Shown here piece after piece: positions 9,449 through 18,907 of a stretch of 64,000 nucleotides of DNA. Source of the DNA: Burkholderia sp. 8Y (GTDB taxonomy: Bacteria; Pseudomonadota; Gammaproteobacteria; Burkholderiales; Burkholderiaceae); contig NZ_LR733519.1 of assembly GCF_902506145.1 (NCBI RefSeq), positions 1,267,777 to 1,331,776 of the forward strand, written 5' to 3'. The position numbers were made by a program, and so were the translations under genes. Numbering within the stretch: position 1 is the first letter of the stretch; every line of letters starts with the position of its first letter. The notes under the pieces are model-generated. The model saw nothing but the letters and a program-made list of their open reading frames with translations. It made no database searches and was not told the DNA's origin.

Positions 9449-10402
9449 ATGAAGATCGTCTTTCTCGATCGCGAAACGCTCGCGCCGCAGATCAGCCTGA
9501 AGCGCCCGGCGTTCGATCACGAACTCGTCGAATTCGACCGAACCGCGCCGGAACAAGTGGTGTCGCGCTTGCAGGGCGCGCGTATCGCGATCACCAACAA
9601 GGTCGCGATCACCGCCGATGCCCTCGCGCAATTGCCGCAGCTCGAGCTGATCGCCGTCGCGGCCACCGGCACCGACTGTATCGACAAGGCCGCGTGCGCG
9701 AAGCATGGCGTCGTCGTCTCGAACATTCGCGGCTATGCGGTCAACACGGTGCCTGAACATGCGTTCGCGCTGATGCTCGCGCTGCGGCGCAACCTGATCG
9801 CCTATCGCGACGACGTGCTGAAAGGCGAATGGCAGAAGTCCGGGCAATTCTGCTTCTTCAATCATGCGATCCGCGATCTGGGCGGCGCGACGCTCGGCAT
9901 CATCGGCGAGGGCGTGCTCGGGCAGCGCGTCGCGGAGATCGGAAAGGCGTTCGGCATGAAGCCGGTTTTCGCGGCGCACAAGGGACGCGACGGCCTCGGG
10001 CCGCTTTACACGCCGTGGGACGAAGTGCTTGCGACGAGCGACGTCATCACGATTCACAGCCCGCTCACGCCGCAAACGCGCGGCATGCTCTCGACGGCCG
10101 AGTTCCGCGCGATGAAGAAGCGGCCGCTTATCGTCAACACGGCGCGCGGCGGACTCGTGGATGAAGCGGCGCTCGTCGAGGCGCTCGACGAAGGCTGGAT
10201 CAGCGGCGCGGGTTTCGACGTGCTTTCGACAGAGCCGCCCGCGCCCGATAACCCGCTGATGCGCGTGGCGGGCAGGCCGAACGTCATCGTGACGCCGCAT
10301 GTCGCGTGGGCATCGGACGAGGCGCAGCAGTCGCTCGCGGATCAGCTCATGGATAACATCGCGAGCTTCGTTTCGGGCAACGCGGTCAACGTCGTGTCGT
10401 GA
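9449..10402 (+). CDS. D-2-hydroxyacid dehydrogenase (glycerate/hydroxypyruvate reductase-like)
   Basis: 317 residues of the D-isomer-specific 2-hydroxyacid dehydrogenase family. The NAD-binding glycine motif is GIIGEGVLGQRVAEIGKAFG; the substrate-arginine region is VNTARGGLVDEAALVEAL; the catalytic histidine is in NVIVTPHVAWAS. Overall wording resembles hydroxypyruvate reductase/glycerate dehydrogenase. Last gene of the operon starting at 1753. Hydroxypyruvate is a known transketolase donor, so reduction or supply of hydroxypyruvate or a similar 2-oxo acid is a reasonable but unproven role. Confidence 0.88.
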   Translation: MKIVFLDRETLAPQISLKRPAFDHELVEFDRTAPEQVVSRLQGARIAITNKVAITADALAQLPQLELIAVAATGTDCIDKAACAKHGVVVSNIRGYAVNTVPEHAFALMLALRRNLIAYRDDVLKGEWQKSGQFCFFNHAIRDLGGATLGIIGEGVLGQRVAEIGKAFGMKPVFAAHKGRDGLGPLYTPWDEVLATSDVITIHSPLTPQTRGMLSTAEFRAMKKRPLIVNTARGGLVDEAALVEALDEGWISGAGFDVLSTEPPAPDNPLMRVAGRPNVIVTPHVAWASDEAQQSLADQLMDNIASFVSGNAVNVVS

Positions 10403-10768
10403 GACGAGCGGGCGAGCGACTACGCATCGTCCAATTTTTTTCAGCCTTAGTTGAAGAAAACTGCATTGATCGCCGAGCGTCAACGCTGCCATTCTGATAG
10501 CAAGCAGCGGGGAAAAGAAACCACCCATCATTAACCCGCTGCGTGCAGGGCGCGCACCGATGATGCGCCCGCCGTCATACAAATATCGCGCGGTTCAGCA
10601 ATCGCGCAGGAGACACGACATGCATTCCCCTGACTCTCTTTTCGATCCGGCCGCCGTGCACTGACGACGCCGCACGTCTATTCGCGTAACACACCCTTTG
10701 CTGCCCGCAGACGTCGGCGCGCGGTCCTCGTGACACGCGCCGGGATGTCGCTTCGCTGGAGAATCGCG
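10403..10768. other. Intergenic region before an ABC sugar operon
   Basis: 366 bases with no large gene. A run of seven T lies near 10433-10440, shortly after the dehydrogenase stop, but I do not see a strong stem before it. A short ORF with a good ribosome site is at 10620-10664 and is listed separately. The rest presumably holds the promoter of the ABC operon; no confident -35/-10 pair was found. Confidence 0.4.
10620..10664 (+). CDS. Possible 14-residue leader peptide
   Basis: An ATG preceded by CAGGAGACACGAC, a well-spaced Shine-Dalgarno, opens a frame of 14 codons (MHSPDSLFDPAAVH) and a TGA. It ends 104 bases before the ABC ATPase start at 10769. The ribosome site is as good as those of the true genes nearby, so the ORF may be translated, as a leader peptide or as the decayed start of a former gene. 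No regulatory hairpin pairing was demonstrated. Confidence 0.3.
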   Translation: MHSPDSLFDPAAVH

Positions 10769-12301
10769 ATGCCTCAAGAGCCGTATTTGCTGCATGCACG
10801 TTCAATCGTCAAGAGCTTTGGTCCGACGAGCGTATTGAAGGGATTCGATCTGTCCATCGCGCCCGGCGAAGTCCATGCGTTTCTCGGCGGCAACGGTGCG
10901 GGAAAGTCCACGTTCATCAAGATCATCTCGGGCCAGCACGAGCGGGACGGCGGCACGCTCGAGTTCGACGGACACGATATTGGCGCTTCGGCGGCGTCGC
11001 CGGTCGATTCGGGCATGATCGCGGTGGTCAATCAGGAACTCGCGTTGCTGCCGCATCTTTCAGTTGCGGAAAACATCGCGATGCCGCGCCTGCATCGCGG
11101 AATGCGGACCTACAGCGAGCGCGCGTCGAAGGCGCTCGCCATCGAAGCACTGTCGCTCATCGACCCGCATTTCGCGCGAGAGTCGGTGGGACGTCTCGTC
11201 GGCGATCTGACGCTGCATGAGCGGCAACTCGTGGAGATCGCCCGCTCGCTAGGATCGGGCGCGAAGCTCCTGCTGCTCGACGAACCGACGGCCAACCTGA
11301 CCGCCGCCGAGACAGCGCGTTTATTCGCAGTGCTACGCAAGCTCATCGCGGAATCGAAGCTGGCCGTTCTGTTCGTGTCTCACCGGATGCGCGAGATCCG
11401 CGAGATCGCGGACGTATGCACCATCATTCGGGATGGCAAGACAGCCGTGGACCGTGTTGCGCTCAGCGATATCACCGACCGCGAAATTGTCGACTTCATG
11501 GGACAGAGCGCCGTGCCGGATGAACGCGTCGATAGCGAGGCGGAAGAAGCGATGCACGTGAGCGCGGACGTTGCGCACGCTTCCGATGCAGCGCGAGTGC
11601 ATGCCGACGCCATCACGATCCGTCACGACGACATCGAAGTGCAAGTCGCGCCCGGTTCGATCATCGGCCTGGCCGGTGCGCCGACCGGCCCTGTCGCGCT
11701 GATCGAAGCCCTCACGGGGATCGCGCGGCGCACCGCGTGGGACATCACACGCAACGGCGCGGCGATCCGGTATGCGAGCCCATCGGCGGCGGCGCGCGCA
11801 GGCGTCGGCTATATCTCCGGCGACCGCGCGAACAAGGGCATTCTCGCGACGCTGCCGATCATCGACAACTTGATGGCGGCACGTCGCATCGTCGAGCGGC
11901 GCGGCGTCGCGCGCAGCGAAGAACTCGAACATGGCAAGAGTCTGCTCGATGCGCTCAAGATTCGCGCGGGATCGCTATGGGATCTGCCGTCGACGCTGAG
12001 CGGCGGCACGCAGCAAAAGATTCTCGTCGCGCGCTGGCTCACGCTCAAGCCGAAGTTGCTGATCCTCGAAGAGCCGACGCGCGGCGTCGACATTCGCACG
12101 AAGCGGGAAATCTACGCGCTCATTCGCAAGCTCGCGGCGCAGGGAACGGCGGTCGTCTGGTGGTCGACCGAATACGTCGAACTGGTTGAGCTGTGTGACA
12201 CCGTGCTCGCCTTCGACCTGTCGGGGCGGCCCACGGGCGTATTGCGCCACGCCGAAGTGGACGAGACGAACCTCGCCAATGCAACCGGAATGGCCGCCTG
12301 A
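10769..12301 (+). CDS. Sugar ABC transporter ATP-binding protein, RbsA type
   Basis: 510 residues with two nucleotide-binding domains in tandem, as in RbsA/XylG/MglA. Domain 1 has Walker A GGNGAGKST, a degenerate signature LTLHERQLVEIARSL and Walker B LLLLDEPTANL. Domain 2 has a degenerate P-loop (GLAGAPTGPVALIE), the signature TLSGGTQQKILVARWL and LLILEEPTRGVDI. The ATG at 10769 follows CTGGAGA; an in-frame ATG at 10730 lacks a site. It energises import with the permease at 12348 and the binding protein at 13386. Confidence 0.92.
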   Translation: MPQEPYLLHARSIVKSFGPTSVLKGFDLSIAPGEVHAFLGGNGAGKSTFIKIISGQHERDGGTLEFDGHDIGASAASPVDSGMIAVVNQELALLPHLSVAENIAMPRLHRGMRTYSERASKALAIEALSLIDPHFARESVGRLVGDLTLHERQLVEIARSLGSGAKLLLLDEPTANLTAAETARLFAVLRKLIAESKLAVLFVSHRMREIREIADVCTIIRDGKTAVDRVALSDITDREIVDFMGQSAVPDERVDSEAEEAMHVSADVAHASDAARVHADAITIRHDDIEVQVAPGSIIGLAGAPTGPVALIEALTGIARRTAWDITRNGAAIRYASPSAAARAGVGYISGDRANKGILATLPIIDNLMAARRIVERRGVARSEELEHGKSLLDALKIRAGSLWDLPSTLSGGTQQKILVARWLTLKPKLLILEEPTRGVDIRTKREIYALIRKLAAQGTAVVWWSTEYVELVELCDTVLAFDLSGRPTGVLRHAEVDETNLANATGMAA

Positions 12302-12347
12302 AGAGCCCCTATCTGGCGGCGATAGCTAATTCAATCAGGAGACGATC

Positions 12348-13343
12348 ATGAAGACAGTGTCCCGCCCGATTCAGGGCGAAACCGGTCAGTCGAGCGGAAG
12401 CCTCAAACGCCTCCTATCCACCTACCGAACGGAGATCGCGATTGCGATCGCCATCATCATCATCGAACTGGGCGTCGGCATGATCGTGCCGGCGGCGCTC
12501 TCGGCAGGAAACATCGCGAACGTGTCGCAGGCCGCCGCGCCGCTCGTCATCATGGCCTTCGGCGTGCTGCTGGTGATCATCACCGGAGGCATCGACCTTT
12601 CTGTTGGCTCCGTCTTCTCGTTGACGGGCATGGTCACGGGTCTTGCCATGGCGCATGGCTTCGGCGCCGTCGCGAGTAGTCTCGCCGGGCTTGCCGTCGG
12701 CCTCGTGATCGGCACGATTAACGGCGCGCTCGTCACCTTCGTGGGGCTCGCGCCGTTCGTGGTGACGCTCAGCACCTACGCCATAGCGGGCAGCCTTTCG
12801 TTCATCGTGACCGACGGCCACTCGCTTCCGATCTCGGACCCCGACTATTGGCTGCTCAACTCGGGCGCGCTCGTGCCGGGCGTCATCAACTATGTGCTGT
12901 GGTGCGCGCTCTTGCTGATCGCAATCGAATTCTGTCTGCGCAAGATCGTGGCAGGCCGCTGGCTCTATGCAATCGGAAGCAGCAGTTCGTCGGCGCGCGT
13001 GATCGGCATTCCGGTCAACCGCGTGCGTCTTAGCGCCTATGTGTTGTCGGGGCTGCTCGCGTCGTTCGCGGGCATCGTGAGCATCTCGTACATCAGCAAT
13101 GCGGAAGCGACGGCCGGTTCGAGCCTCATGCTTCAGGCGATTGCAGCCGTCGTCATCGGCGGAGCGAGTCTCTTTGGCGGCACGGGTTCCGCAATCGGCG
13201 CCCTGCTCGGCTCCTTGATGATCACGATCATTCAGAACGGCGCGAACCTCATCGGCGTGAACAGTTTCTGGCAAGGCACCGTGACAGGTGTCGTCATTCT
13301 CATTGCGGTACTCGTCGACCGCATCACCAAGGCGCGGCGCTAA
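12348..13343 (+). CDS. Sugar ABC transporter permease, RbsC type
   Basis: 331 residues of the branched-chain/ribose permease family with about eight to ten membrane helices. The family motif GGIDLSVGSVFSLTGMVTG is present, as are NGALVTFVGLAPFVVTLST and the C-terminal GGASLFGGTGSAIGALLG. It forms the membrane channel with the ATPase encoded 46 bases upstream. AGGAGA precedes the ATG. Confidence 0.92.
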   Translation: MKTVSRPIQGETGQSSGSLKRLLSTYRTEIAIAIAIIIIELGVGMIVPAALSAGNIANVSQAAAPLVIMAFGVLLVIITGGIDLSVGSVFSLTGMVTGLAMAHGFGAVASSLAGLAVGLVIGTINGALVTFVGLAPFVVTLSTYAIAGSLSFIVTDGHSLPISDPDYWLLNSGALVPGVINYVLWCALLLIAIEFCLRKIVAGRWLYAIGSSSSSARVIGIPVNRVRLSAYVLSGLLASFAGIVSISYISNAEATAGSSLMLQAIAAVVIGGASLFGGTGSAIGALLGSLMITIIQNGANLIGVNSFWQGTVTGVVILIAVLVDRITKARR

Positions 13344-13385
13344 AGCCACGCCGAGCCGCATCCGGCATATTCACAGGAGACAAAC

Positions 13386-14384
13386 ATGACTACCTACGCT
13401 TTCAAACGGCCCTTCGCCCGGTGCGCGGCGACCATTGCGCTCGCGCTCGCCGCCGTGAGTTCGCATTCGGCGTTGGCGGAGACCAAGCAGACGGTCGCCT
13501 ATATCGCGCCCTCCCTCGACATCTCGTACTGGCAATGGGTGGCGTACGGCGTCAAGCAGCGGGCCAAGGAACTCGGCATGAACTACGTGGAATTCACGTC
13601 CGAGAACTCACCGGCCAAGCAGATGGACAACGTTCGCACGGCATTGACGCGCGGCGTCACGGCGGTCGTGATGGGACCCGTCAGTTCGACGAGCACGCCG
13701 CCCGTGCTTCGCTTGCTCAAAGACAAGGGCGTGCCGATTGCGTTCACGGGCATCGGCCCTGGAGCGGGACAGAAAGACTATACGTCGGCGGTAACGGCGA
13801 ACAACTACGAGACAGGCAAGGCTCAAGGCTCATACGTGTGCAAGCTCGCGAAGGAGCGCGGCGGGAACAAGATCGCAATGCTGTCGCTTCCGCAGGACCG
13901 TGAGAACGCGCAGAAGTACATGAAGGGCGCGAAAGAGTCCTTCGCCGCCGATGGCTGCGATCTCGTGCAGGTTCTCGAGACGCACGGCCTGACTGTGAAC
14001 GAAGCGGTTTCGCAAGCCAACGACATCCTCACGGCTCATCCCGACGTCAAAGCCATTTACGGCATGTATGACGAAGCGGCGACGGGCGCGGCCAAGGCAT
14101 TGCAGACGCGCGGCCTCACCGGCAAGGTCGCAGTCGTCACCGCCGATGGCAGCCCGACGACGATCCGTCTGCTTCGTGATGGCGCGATTCAGGGCATCTT
14201 CTTGCAGGAAGCGGTCGGTCAGGGCATCGATGCGACGACACAGGTACACAATGCGCTCAACCATCAGCCGACCACGCAGGAACTGGCACTGAAGGAGCCG
14301 CTCGTCACCAAGGACACGATCGATAAGGCCGACGCACAGGAAACCGTGAAGCGCGTCTATCCGCCTTCGGCTGGCAGCTATTAA
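13386..14384 (+). CDS. ABC transporter periplasmic binding protein, LacI/RbsB fold
   Basis: 332 residues. A signal peptide ends near ALAETKQ (about residue 32). The mature protein has the type I periplasmic-binding fold shared with ribose-binding protein and Tor[21 protein letters not shown], then a hinge region near [20 protein letters not shown]. It provides specificity for the importer whose ATPase and permease lie directly upstream. The following gene is a lactonase-type hydrolase, so the ligand may be a lactone, sugar or aromatic derivative. Substrate unknown. Confidence 0.87.
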   Translation: MTTYAFKRPFARCAATIALALAAVSSHSALAETKQTVAYIAPSLDISYWQWVAYGVKQRAKELGMNYVEFTSENSPAKQMDNVRTALTRGVTAVVMGPVSSTSTPPVLRLLKDKGVPIAFTGIGPGAGQKDYTSAVTANNYETGKAQGSYVCKLAKERGGNKIAMLSLPQDRENAQKYMKGAKESFAADGCDLVQVLETHGLTVNEAVSQANDILTAHPDVKAIYGMYDEAATGAAKALQTRGLTGKVAVVTADGSPTTIRLLRDGAIQGIFLQEAVGQGIDATTQVHNALNHQPTTQELALKEPLVTKDTIDKADAQETVKRVYPPSAGSY

Positions 14385-14458
14385 GCATCGTGCTGTCGCG
14401 AGCCGCCGCGCACGACGGGCGGCTCCGACGCCGGACGATCAAAGAAAACGGAGACATC

Positions 14459-15355
14459 ATGGACAACTTTCCCATCATCGACCCTCATCATCATCTGTAC
14501 GACCTGAAGACAGGAAACTATCCGTGGCTGCAAGGCCCGATGCTCGACCGCGTGTTCGGTGACTATTCGGCGATCCGCCGGGACTATCTGATCGACGACT
14601 TTCTCGCCGATATCAAGAACCAGAACGTCGTCAAGACCGTGCATCTTCAGGTCGAGTACGACCACAACGATCCCGTTGCCGAGACGCGCTGGCTGCAAAG
14701 CGTGGCGGACAAGCACGGCTATCCGCACGGCATCGTCGGCTTCGCGGACCTGTCGTCGCCGGACGTGCAACAGGTGCTGGAGGCGCACCTCGAGTATCCG
14801 AACGTGCGCGGCATCCGTCAGTGTCTGAACTTTCATCGCGACCCGGTGAAGACCTTCATCGACAGTCCGCATTTGATGAGCGATACGCAATGGCGTGCCG
14901 GTTACGCGCTGCTCAAACGCTACGATCTGTCGTTCGACTTGCAGCTCTATTACACGCAGATGGAAGAAGCGACCGCGCTTGCACGTGATTTTCCCGACAC
15001 GGCCGTCGTGCTCAATCACACCGGCATGCCCGTCGACCGGTCGCCCGAAGAAATCGACGCGTGGAAGAAGAGCATGACGCTGCTCGCGACCGCGCCGAAC
15101 GTGTTCTGCAAGATATCGGGCCTGGGCATGGGCGACTGGAAGTGGACAGTCGACAGCATCCGTCCTTTCGTGCTGCATGCGATAGAAGCGTTCGGCGTGG
15201 AGCGGTGCATGTTCGCGAGCAACTTCCCGGTCGACAAGCTCTTCAGCAGCTATGACGACGTGTTCAATGCGTTCAAGACCATCACGAAGGGTTTCTCGGA
15301 CGATGAGCGTCGCGCATTATTTCATGACAATGCGGAGCGGGTTTATCGGCTTTGA
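14459..15355 (+). CDS. Amidohydrolase family 2, lactonase-like
   Basis: 298 residues with a metal-dependent TIM-barrel of the amidohydrolase 2 family, the group that holds L-fuconolactonase and 2-pyrone-4,6-dicarboxylate lactonase. The N-terminal metal motif is IIDPHHHLYDL, a mid-barrel histidine is in VVLNHTGMPVD, and the C-terminal aspartate is in CMFASNFPVDKLF. The ATG at 14459 follows CGGAGAC. Last gene of the ABC operon starting at 10769, so it probably hydrolyses the imported compound or its oxidised lactone. Confidence 0.85.
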   Translation: MDNFPIIDPHHHLYDLKTGNYPWLQGPMLDRVFGDYSAIRRDYLIDDFLADIKNQNVVKTVHLQVEYDHNDPVAETRWLQSVADKHGYPHGIVGFADLSSPDVQQVLEAHLEYPNVRGIRQCLNFHRDPVKTFIDSPHLMSDTQWRAGYALLKRYDLSFDLQLYYTQMEEATALARDFPDTAVVLNHTGMPVDRSPEEIDAWKKSMTLLATAPNVFCKISGLGMGDWKWTVDSIRPFVLHAIEAFGVERCMFASNFPVDKLFSSYDDVFNAFKTITKGFSDDERRALFHDNAERVYRL

Positions 15356-15847
15356 TGGGTTTCGTCTGATGTGGACGGCGCCGCGAGCAATATGAGCGCG
15401 GCGGCGTCGGAAATGCACGATACGCATTGGCAACCCGCGTTTATTTAGGATACCCGACTATTGCCTTCTCTCCCTCCGTCAATAATCGGCATGGCTGCCG
15501 CGAGACCGACGCCCGACGGTCCGCACGTTTCGATGTAGAAGGATCGTTCGAGCGTTGGATATGAAGCCAAGTAGCCCATTTAAGCGCGGGCAAATCTCGA
15601 CCGCAACGGTCAACGTCCGACGCGCTTCCCTAGTCTCTCAGCGCGAAGCCGTTATCTCACCAAAAAACCCAATGCAATTAGGGTTCAGGCCGCTTGCCAG
15701 CGACAATTGATCGCTCAACACTTCTCTTCAATCCAGTCAGCCAGATGTCTGTCCGGTATATCGGACAAGCATCACAACGCAGTTCTCAGCCAATATGCGG
15801 CTGCGAACACGGCTTGTTCGTTCTTCCCTCTCCGATCAGGACCGCAT
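15356..15847. other. Intergenic region before amino acid ABC operon
   Basis: 492 bases without a supported gene. It holds an inverted repeat at 15750-15767, listed separately. The stretch near 15660-15682 (AAAAAACCC...GGGTT) is A/T-rich but gives no convincing promoter or terminator. Longer reading frames crossing here are upstream extensions of the lipoprotein gene without ribosome sites. Confidence 0.4.
15750..15767. promoter_or_regulatory. Inverted repeat TGTCCG-N6-CGGACA, candidate operator
   Basis: A perfect 6-base inverted repeat with an A/T-rich centre (TGTCCG GTATAT CGGACA) lies 81 bases upstream of the lipoprotein start at 15848. The IclR-family gene at 18908 follows the same transporter genes, and IclR proteins bind sites of this style, so it is a candidate site for that regulator. 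The link is inference. Confidence 0.4.
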
Positions 15848-16687
15848 ATGAAACTTGCGAATCTCGGCACCCGAACCGCCGCTCTGCTCGTCATGGCCGG
15901 AGCCATTGCCTTGTCCGCCTGCACGAAGGTGAGCACGCCCGCCGAAGGTCCGGCCGCGCAAGCTTCCTCGACCCTTCAGGCGGTGCTTCAACGCGGCACG
16001 CTGCGCGTCGGCGATTGTCTGACCTTCGCGCCGTTCGGCTTCTACGACAAGAATGGCCAGGCTGACGGCTACGACGTCGATCTTGCGAAGGAGCTTGCCA
16101 AGCAAATGGGCGTCAAGCTCGAAGTAGTCAACACGACGAGCGCGAACCGCATTCCGAACCTTCAGACAAGCAAGGTCGATGTCGTCTTCTGCAATTTCAC
16201 CCGCAATCTGGAGCGCGCGAAAGTCATCGAATTCACCGCGCCCTACGTCGTTGCCAGCGAAGCCTTGCTCGTCAAGAAGAGCAGCGGCATTCAGTCGGTC
16301 AAGGACATGGCGAATCGCACGATCGCGACGGTAAAAGGCTCGACCAACGGCGATGAAGTCCGCTCGCTGAACATGCCGATCAAGATTCAGGAATATGACA
16401 GTTCGCAGGCCGCCATTCTCGCTGTGAAGCAAGGCCAGGCCGACGCGATGATCGAGGACAACAACTTCCTCGCCTATCAGGCAAAGCTCGACCCTGAACT
16501 GGCCGTGACGAACGAGGCGCTGGTGCCGCTCGAATACAACGCATTCGGCGTGAAGGCGGGCGATCAGGCGTGGCTCAATTACCTGAACCTGTTCCTCTTC
16601 AACATCAACGCATCGAAGCTGAACGCGCAGCTCTACAAGAAGTGGTTCGGCACCGATCCGCACTTCCCGCTCAATCCGCAGTTCTGA
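15848..16687 (+). CDS. Polar amino acid ABC transporter substrate-binding lipoprotein
   Basis: 279 residues, SBP_bac_3 family. The signal peptide ends in the lipobox LSAC (MKLANLGTRTAALLVM... IALSACTKV), so the protein is lipid-anchored. The mature part has GTLRVGDCLTFAPFGFYDKN, GYDVDLAKELAKQMGVKLE and DVVFCNFTRNLERAK, the conserved binding-lobe motifs of glutamine/arginine-type receptors. I start at the ATG at 15848; the longer frame from 15707 places the signal peptide too far inside. It works with the permeases and ATPase at 16738-18888. Confidence 0.9.
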   Translation: MKLANLGTRTAALLVMAGAIALSACTKVSTPAEGPAAQASSTLQAVLQRGTLRVGDCLTFAPFGFYDKNGQADGYDVDLAKELAKQMGVKLEVVNTTSANRIPNLQTSKVDVVFCNFTRNLERAKVIEFTAPYVVASEALLVKKSSGIQSVKDMANRTIATVKGSTNGDEVRSLNMPIKIQEYDSSQAAILAVKQGQADAMIEDNNFLAYQAKLDPELAVTNEALVPLEYNAFGVKAGDQAWLNYLNLFLFNINASKLNAQLYKKWFGTDPHFPLNPQF

Positions 16688-16737
16688 GCAAAGAGCGATG
16701 TCGTATCGCATGAGACCGGACCGATGCGGAGGCTGAC

Positions 16738-17454
16738 ATGAATTACGAATGGCTCATTCTGTGGGGCTATGTCCCCGAGTTCCTCAAGGCCGGCTGGCTG
16801 ACGCTGCAAGTGACGCTGCTTGCGTTCGTGCTGGCGCTGTTCCTCGGTCTCGTGGCGGCGCTCGCCAGCATGTCGCCGCTTGCAGTGGTCCGCTTCATCG
16901 CGCGCGCTTATGTGGAGATTATTCGCAACACGCCCGTGCTTCTGCAAATCTTCATCGTGTTCTTCGGGCTGCCTTCGGCGGGCATTTCGCTGGATGCGTA
17001 TTGGGCGGGCGTGATCGCGCTGGGTGTCAACGTCGGCGCCTATCTCTCCGAAGTGTTCCGCGCGGGCATCCAGTCGGTGCCGCGCGGGCAGGTCGAGGCA
17101 GCGGGCATTCTCGGCCTCGAACGCGGTCAGATCTTTAGCGAGATCGTATTGCCGCAAGCTGCCCGCGCCGTCTATCCGGCCATCGTCAACTATCTCATGC
17201 AGCTTCTGCTCGGCACGTCGCTCTTGTCCGCCATCGCGCTACCCGAATTGACAGGAACCGCGACCGTCATCAACTCACGCACCCTGCTCTACATTCAGAC
17301 CTTCGCGGTCGTTCTGGTCGCGTATCTGGTGTTGAGCAACGTGCTGTCGTGGCTCGCAAGCCAGCTCGGCGCGCGGATGTTTCATCCGCCTCTCATCATC
17401 CGGCCGCGCGCGCGGCTCGGCGGGTTCACGCTGCGCCGCGCCAATCGCGCCTGA
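16738..17454 (+). CDS. Amino acid ABC transporter permease, HisM/GlnP type
   Basis: 238 residues with about five membrane helices. The conserved EAA-type loop is present around AYLSEVFRAGIQSVPRGQVEAA, followed by LGLERGQIFSEIVLPQAARA. IRNTPVLLQIFIVFFGLP is a typical signature of the polar amino acid permeases. It probably pairs with the second permease at 17477 as a heterodimer. Short spacing on both sides supports an operon. Confidence 0.92.
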   Translation: MNYEWLILWGYVPEFLKAGWLTLQVTLLAFVLALFLGLVAALASMSPLAVVRFIARAYVEIIRNTPVLLQIFIVFFGLPSAGISLDAYWAGVIALGVNVGAYLSEVFRAGIQSVPRGQVEAAGILGLERGQIFSEIVLPQAARAVYPAIVNYLMQLLLGTSLLSAIALPELTGTATVINSRTLLYIQTFAVVLVAYLVLSNVLSWLASQLGARMFHPPLIIRPRARLGGFTLRRANRA

Positions 17455-17476
17455 TCTGGCGAACCGGAGTCGAATC

Positions 17477-18121
17477 ATGTCATTCGAACTACTAAAGACT
17501 AGTCTGTCGATCCTGCTGCAAGGACTCGTGACGACGCTCCTGCTGTCGATCGCGGCCATCGTCGGCAGCACGCTGATCGGCCTCTTCGCCGCCGTGCTGC
17601 GAACCTTCGGGCCGTGGGGCACCGACCGCATCGCCAAGGTCTATACCGAGCTCTTTCGCGGCACGCCGGTTCTGATTACGCTGATGTTCATCTACTTCGG
17701 CGTCTCTTACTTCGGCTATGCCATCGACGTATTCGTGGCCGGCGTGATCGGACTGAGCGTGTATCAGGGCGCCTATATCGCCGAAGTCTTCCGCTCCGGC
17801 ATCGAAGCCGTGCCTAAGGGTCAGTGGGAAGTGGCGCAGATCCTCGGGCTGTCGCGCACGCAGGCCTTCGCCTTCGTCGTGCTGCCGCAAACCAGCAGGA
17901 TCGTGCTGCCGCCGCTCGTCGGACAGTATCTGTCGCTCATCAAGGACACGTCCATCGTCAGCATGATCGGCATGTCCGAACTCATGCACGGCGGGCAAGC
18001 GATCGTCGATCGTATCGGCAAGCCGGTGGAGATCTACGGGCTCGTCGCCATCATCTACTTCGTCGTGTGCTTCCCGCTTTCACAATGGGTTCGCCACCAT
18101 GACCGCAGGAGACTCACGTGA
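17477..18121 (+). CDS. Amino acid ABC transporter permease, HisM/GlnP type
   Basis: 214 residues, second membrane subunit of the polar amino acid transporter. [20 protein letters not shown] and [20 protein letters not shown] carry the family motifs, and [19 protein letters not shown] follows the EAA loop. Its TGA overlaps the GTG start of the ATPase gene (GTGA), which shows translational coupling. Confidence 0.92.
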   Translation: MSFELLKTSLSILLQGLVTTLLLSIAAIVGSTLIGLFAAVLRTFGPWGTDRIAKVYTELFRGTPVLITLMFIYFGVSYFGYAIDVFVAGVIGLSVYQGAYIAEVFRSGIEAVPKGQWEVAQILGLSRTQAFAFVVLPQTSRIVLPPLVGQYLSLIKDTSIVSMIGMSELMHGGQAIVDRIGKPVEIYGLVAIIYFVVCFPLSQWVRHHDRRRLT

Positions 18122-18888
18122 GCACTCAGAGCCAGAGCCATAGCGAGATGCAGACCCGGCCCGTCATCGCCCTCTCGGGCGTCAGCAAGGCGTTCGGCGC
18201 GACGCGCGTGCTCAACGAGATCAACCTGGAAGTGCGCGCGGGCGAAGTGCTCGTCCTCATCGGCGCGTCGGGCTCGGGCAAGAGCACCGTGCTGCGCATC
18301 ATGGCGGGACTGGAAACGACGGATTCCGGTGAAGTGTGGGTGAACGAAGTGCCGCTGCACGACCCCAAACGCGCACGCAACATTCGCGGTCATGTGGGCA
18401 TGGTCTTTCAGCAGTTCAATCTGTTTCCGCACAAGACCGCGCTCGGCAACGTGACGCTCGCGCTCATCAAGGCGCGCAAGATGAGTCCCGCCGATGCACG
18501 CAAGCGCGCGATGGCCGTGCTCGACCGCGTCGGGCTCGCGGACCGCGCGGATCACTATCCGAGCCAGTTGTCGGGCGGACAGCAGCAGCGCGTCGCCATT
18601 GCGCGGGCGCTCGCGGTCGAGCCGGGCATCATGTTCTTCGATGAAGCGACCTCCGCGCTCGATCCCGAACTCGTCGGCGAAGTCACCGAGGTCATGCGCG
18701 GGCTGGCACGCGACGGCATGACGATGGTCGTCGTCACGCATGAGATGGGCTTCGCCCGCAAGACAGCGGATCGCGTCGTGTTCATGGATAAGGGCGTGAT
18801 CGCGGAGCAAGGCGATCCGGAACAGATCTTCGTCAATCCCTCGAACGAGCGCACCCGGCAGTTCCTGCATCGCGTGCTGGACCACTGA
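18118..18888 (+). CDS. Amino acid ABC transporter ATP-binding protein, GlnQ type
   Basis: 256 residues with a single complete nucleotide-binding domain: Walker [11 protein letters not shown]-loop in [14 protein letters not shown], signature [15 protein letters not shown], Walker B and D-loop [14 protein letters not shown], and H-loop VVTHEMGFA. The GTG start overlaps the upstream permease stop. It drives uptake by the transporter encoded at 15848-18121. Confidence 0.93.
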   Translation: MSTQSQSHSEMQTRPVIALSGVSKAFGATRVLNEINLEVRAGEVLVLIGASGSGKSTVLRIMAGLETTDSGEVWVNEVPLHDPKRARNIRGHVGMVFQQFNLFPHKTALGNVTLALIKARKMSPADARKRAMAVLDRVGLADRADHYPSQLSGGQQQRVAIARALAVEPGIMFFDEATSALDPELVGEVTEVMRGLARDGMTMVVVTHEMGFARKTADRVVFMDKGVIAEQGDPEQIFVNPSNERTRQFLHRVLDH

Positions 18889-18907
18889 CGCATCTCGGAG
18901 CGATCGA

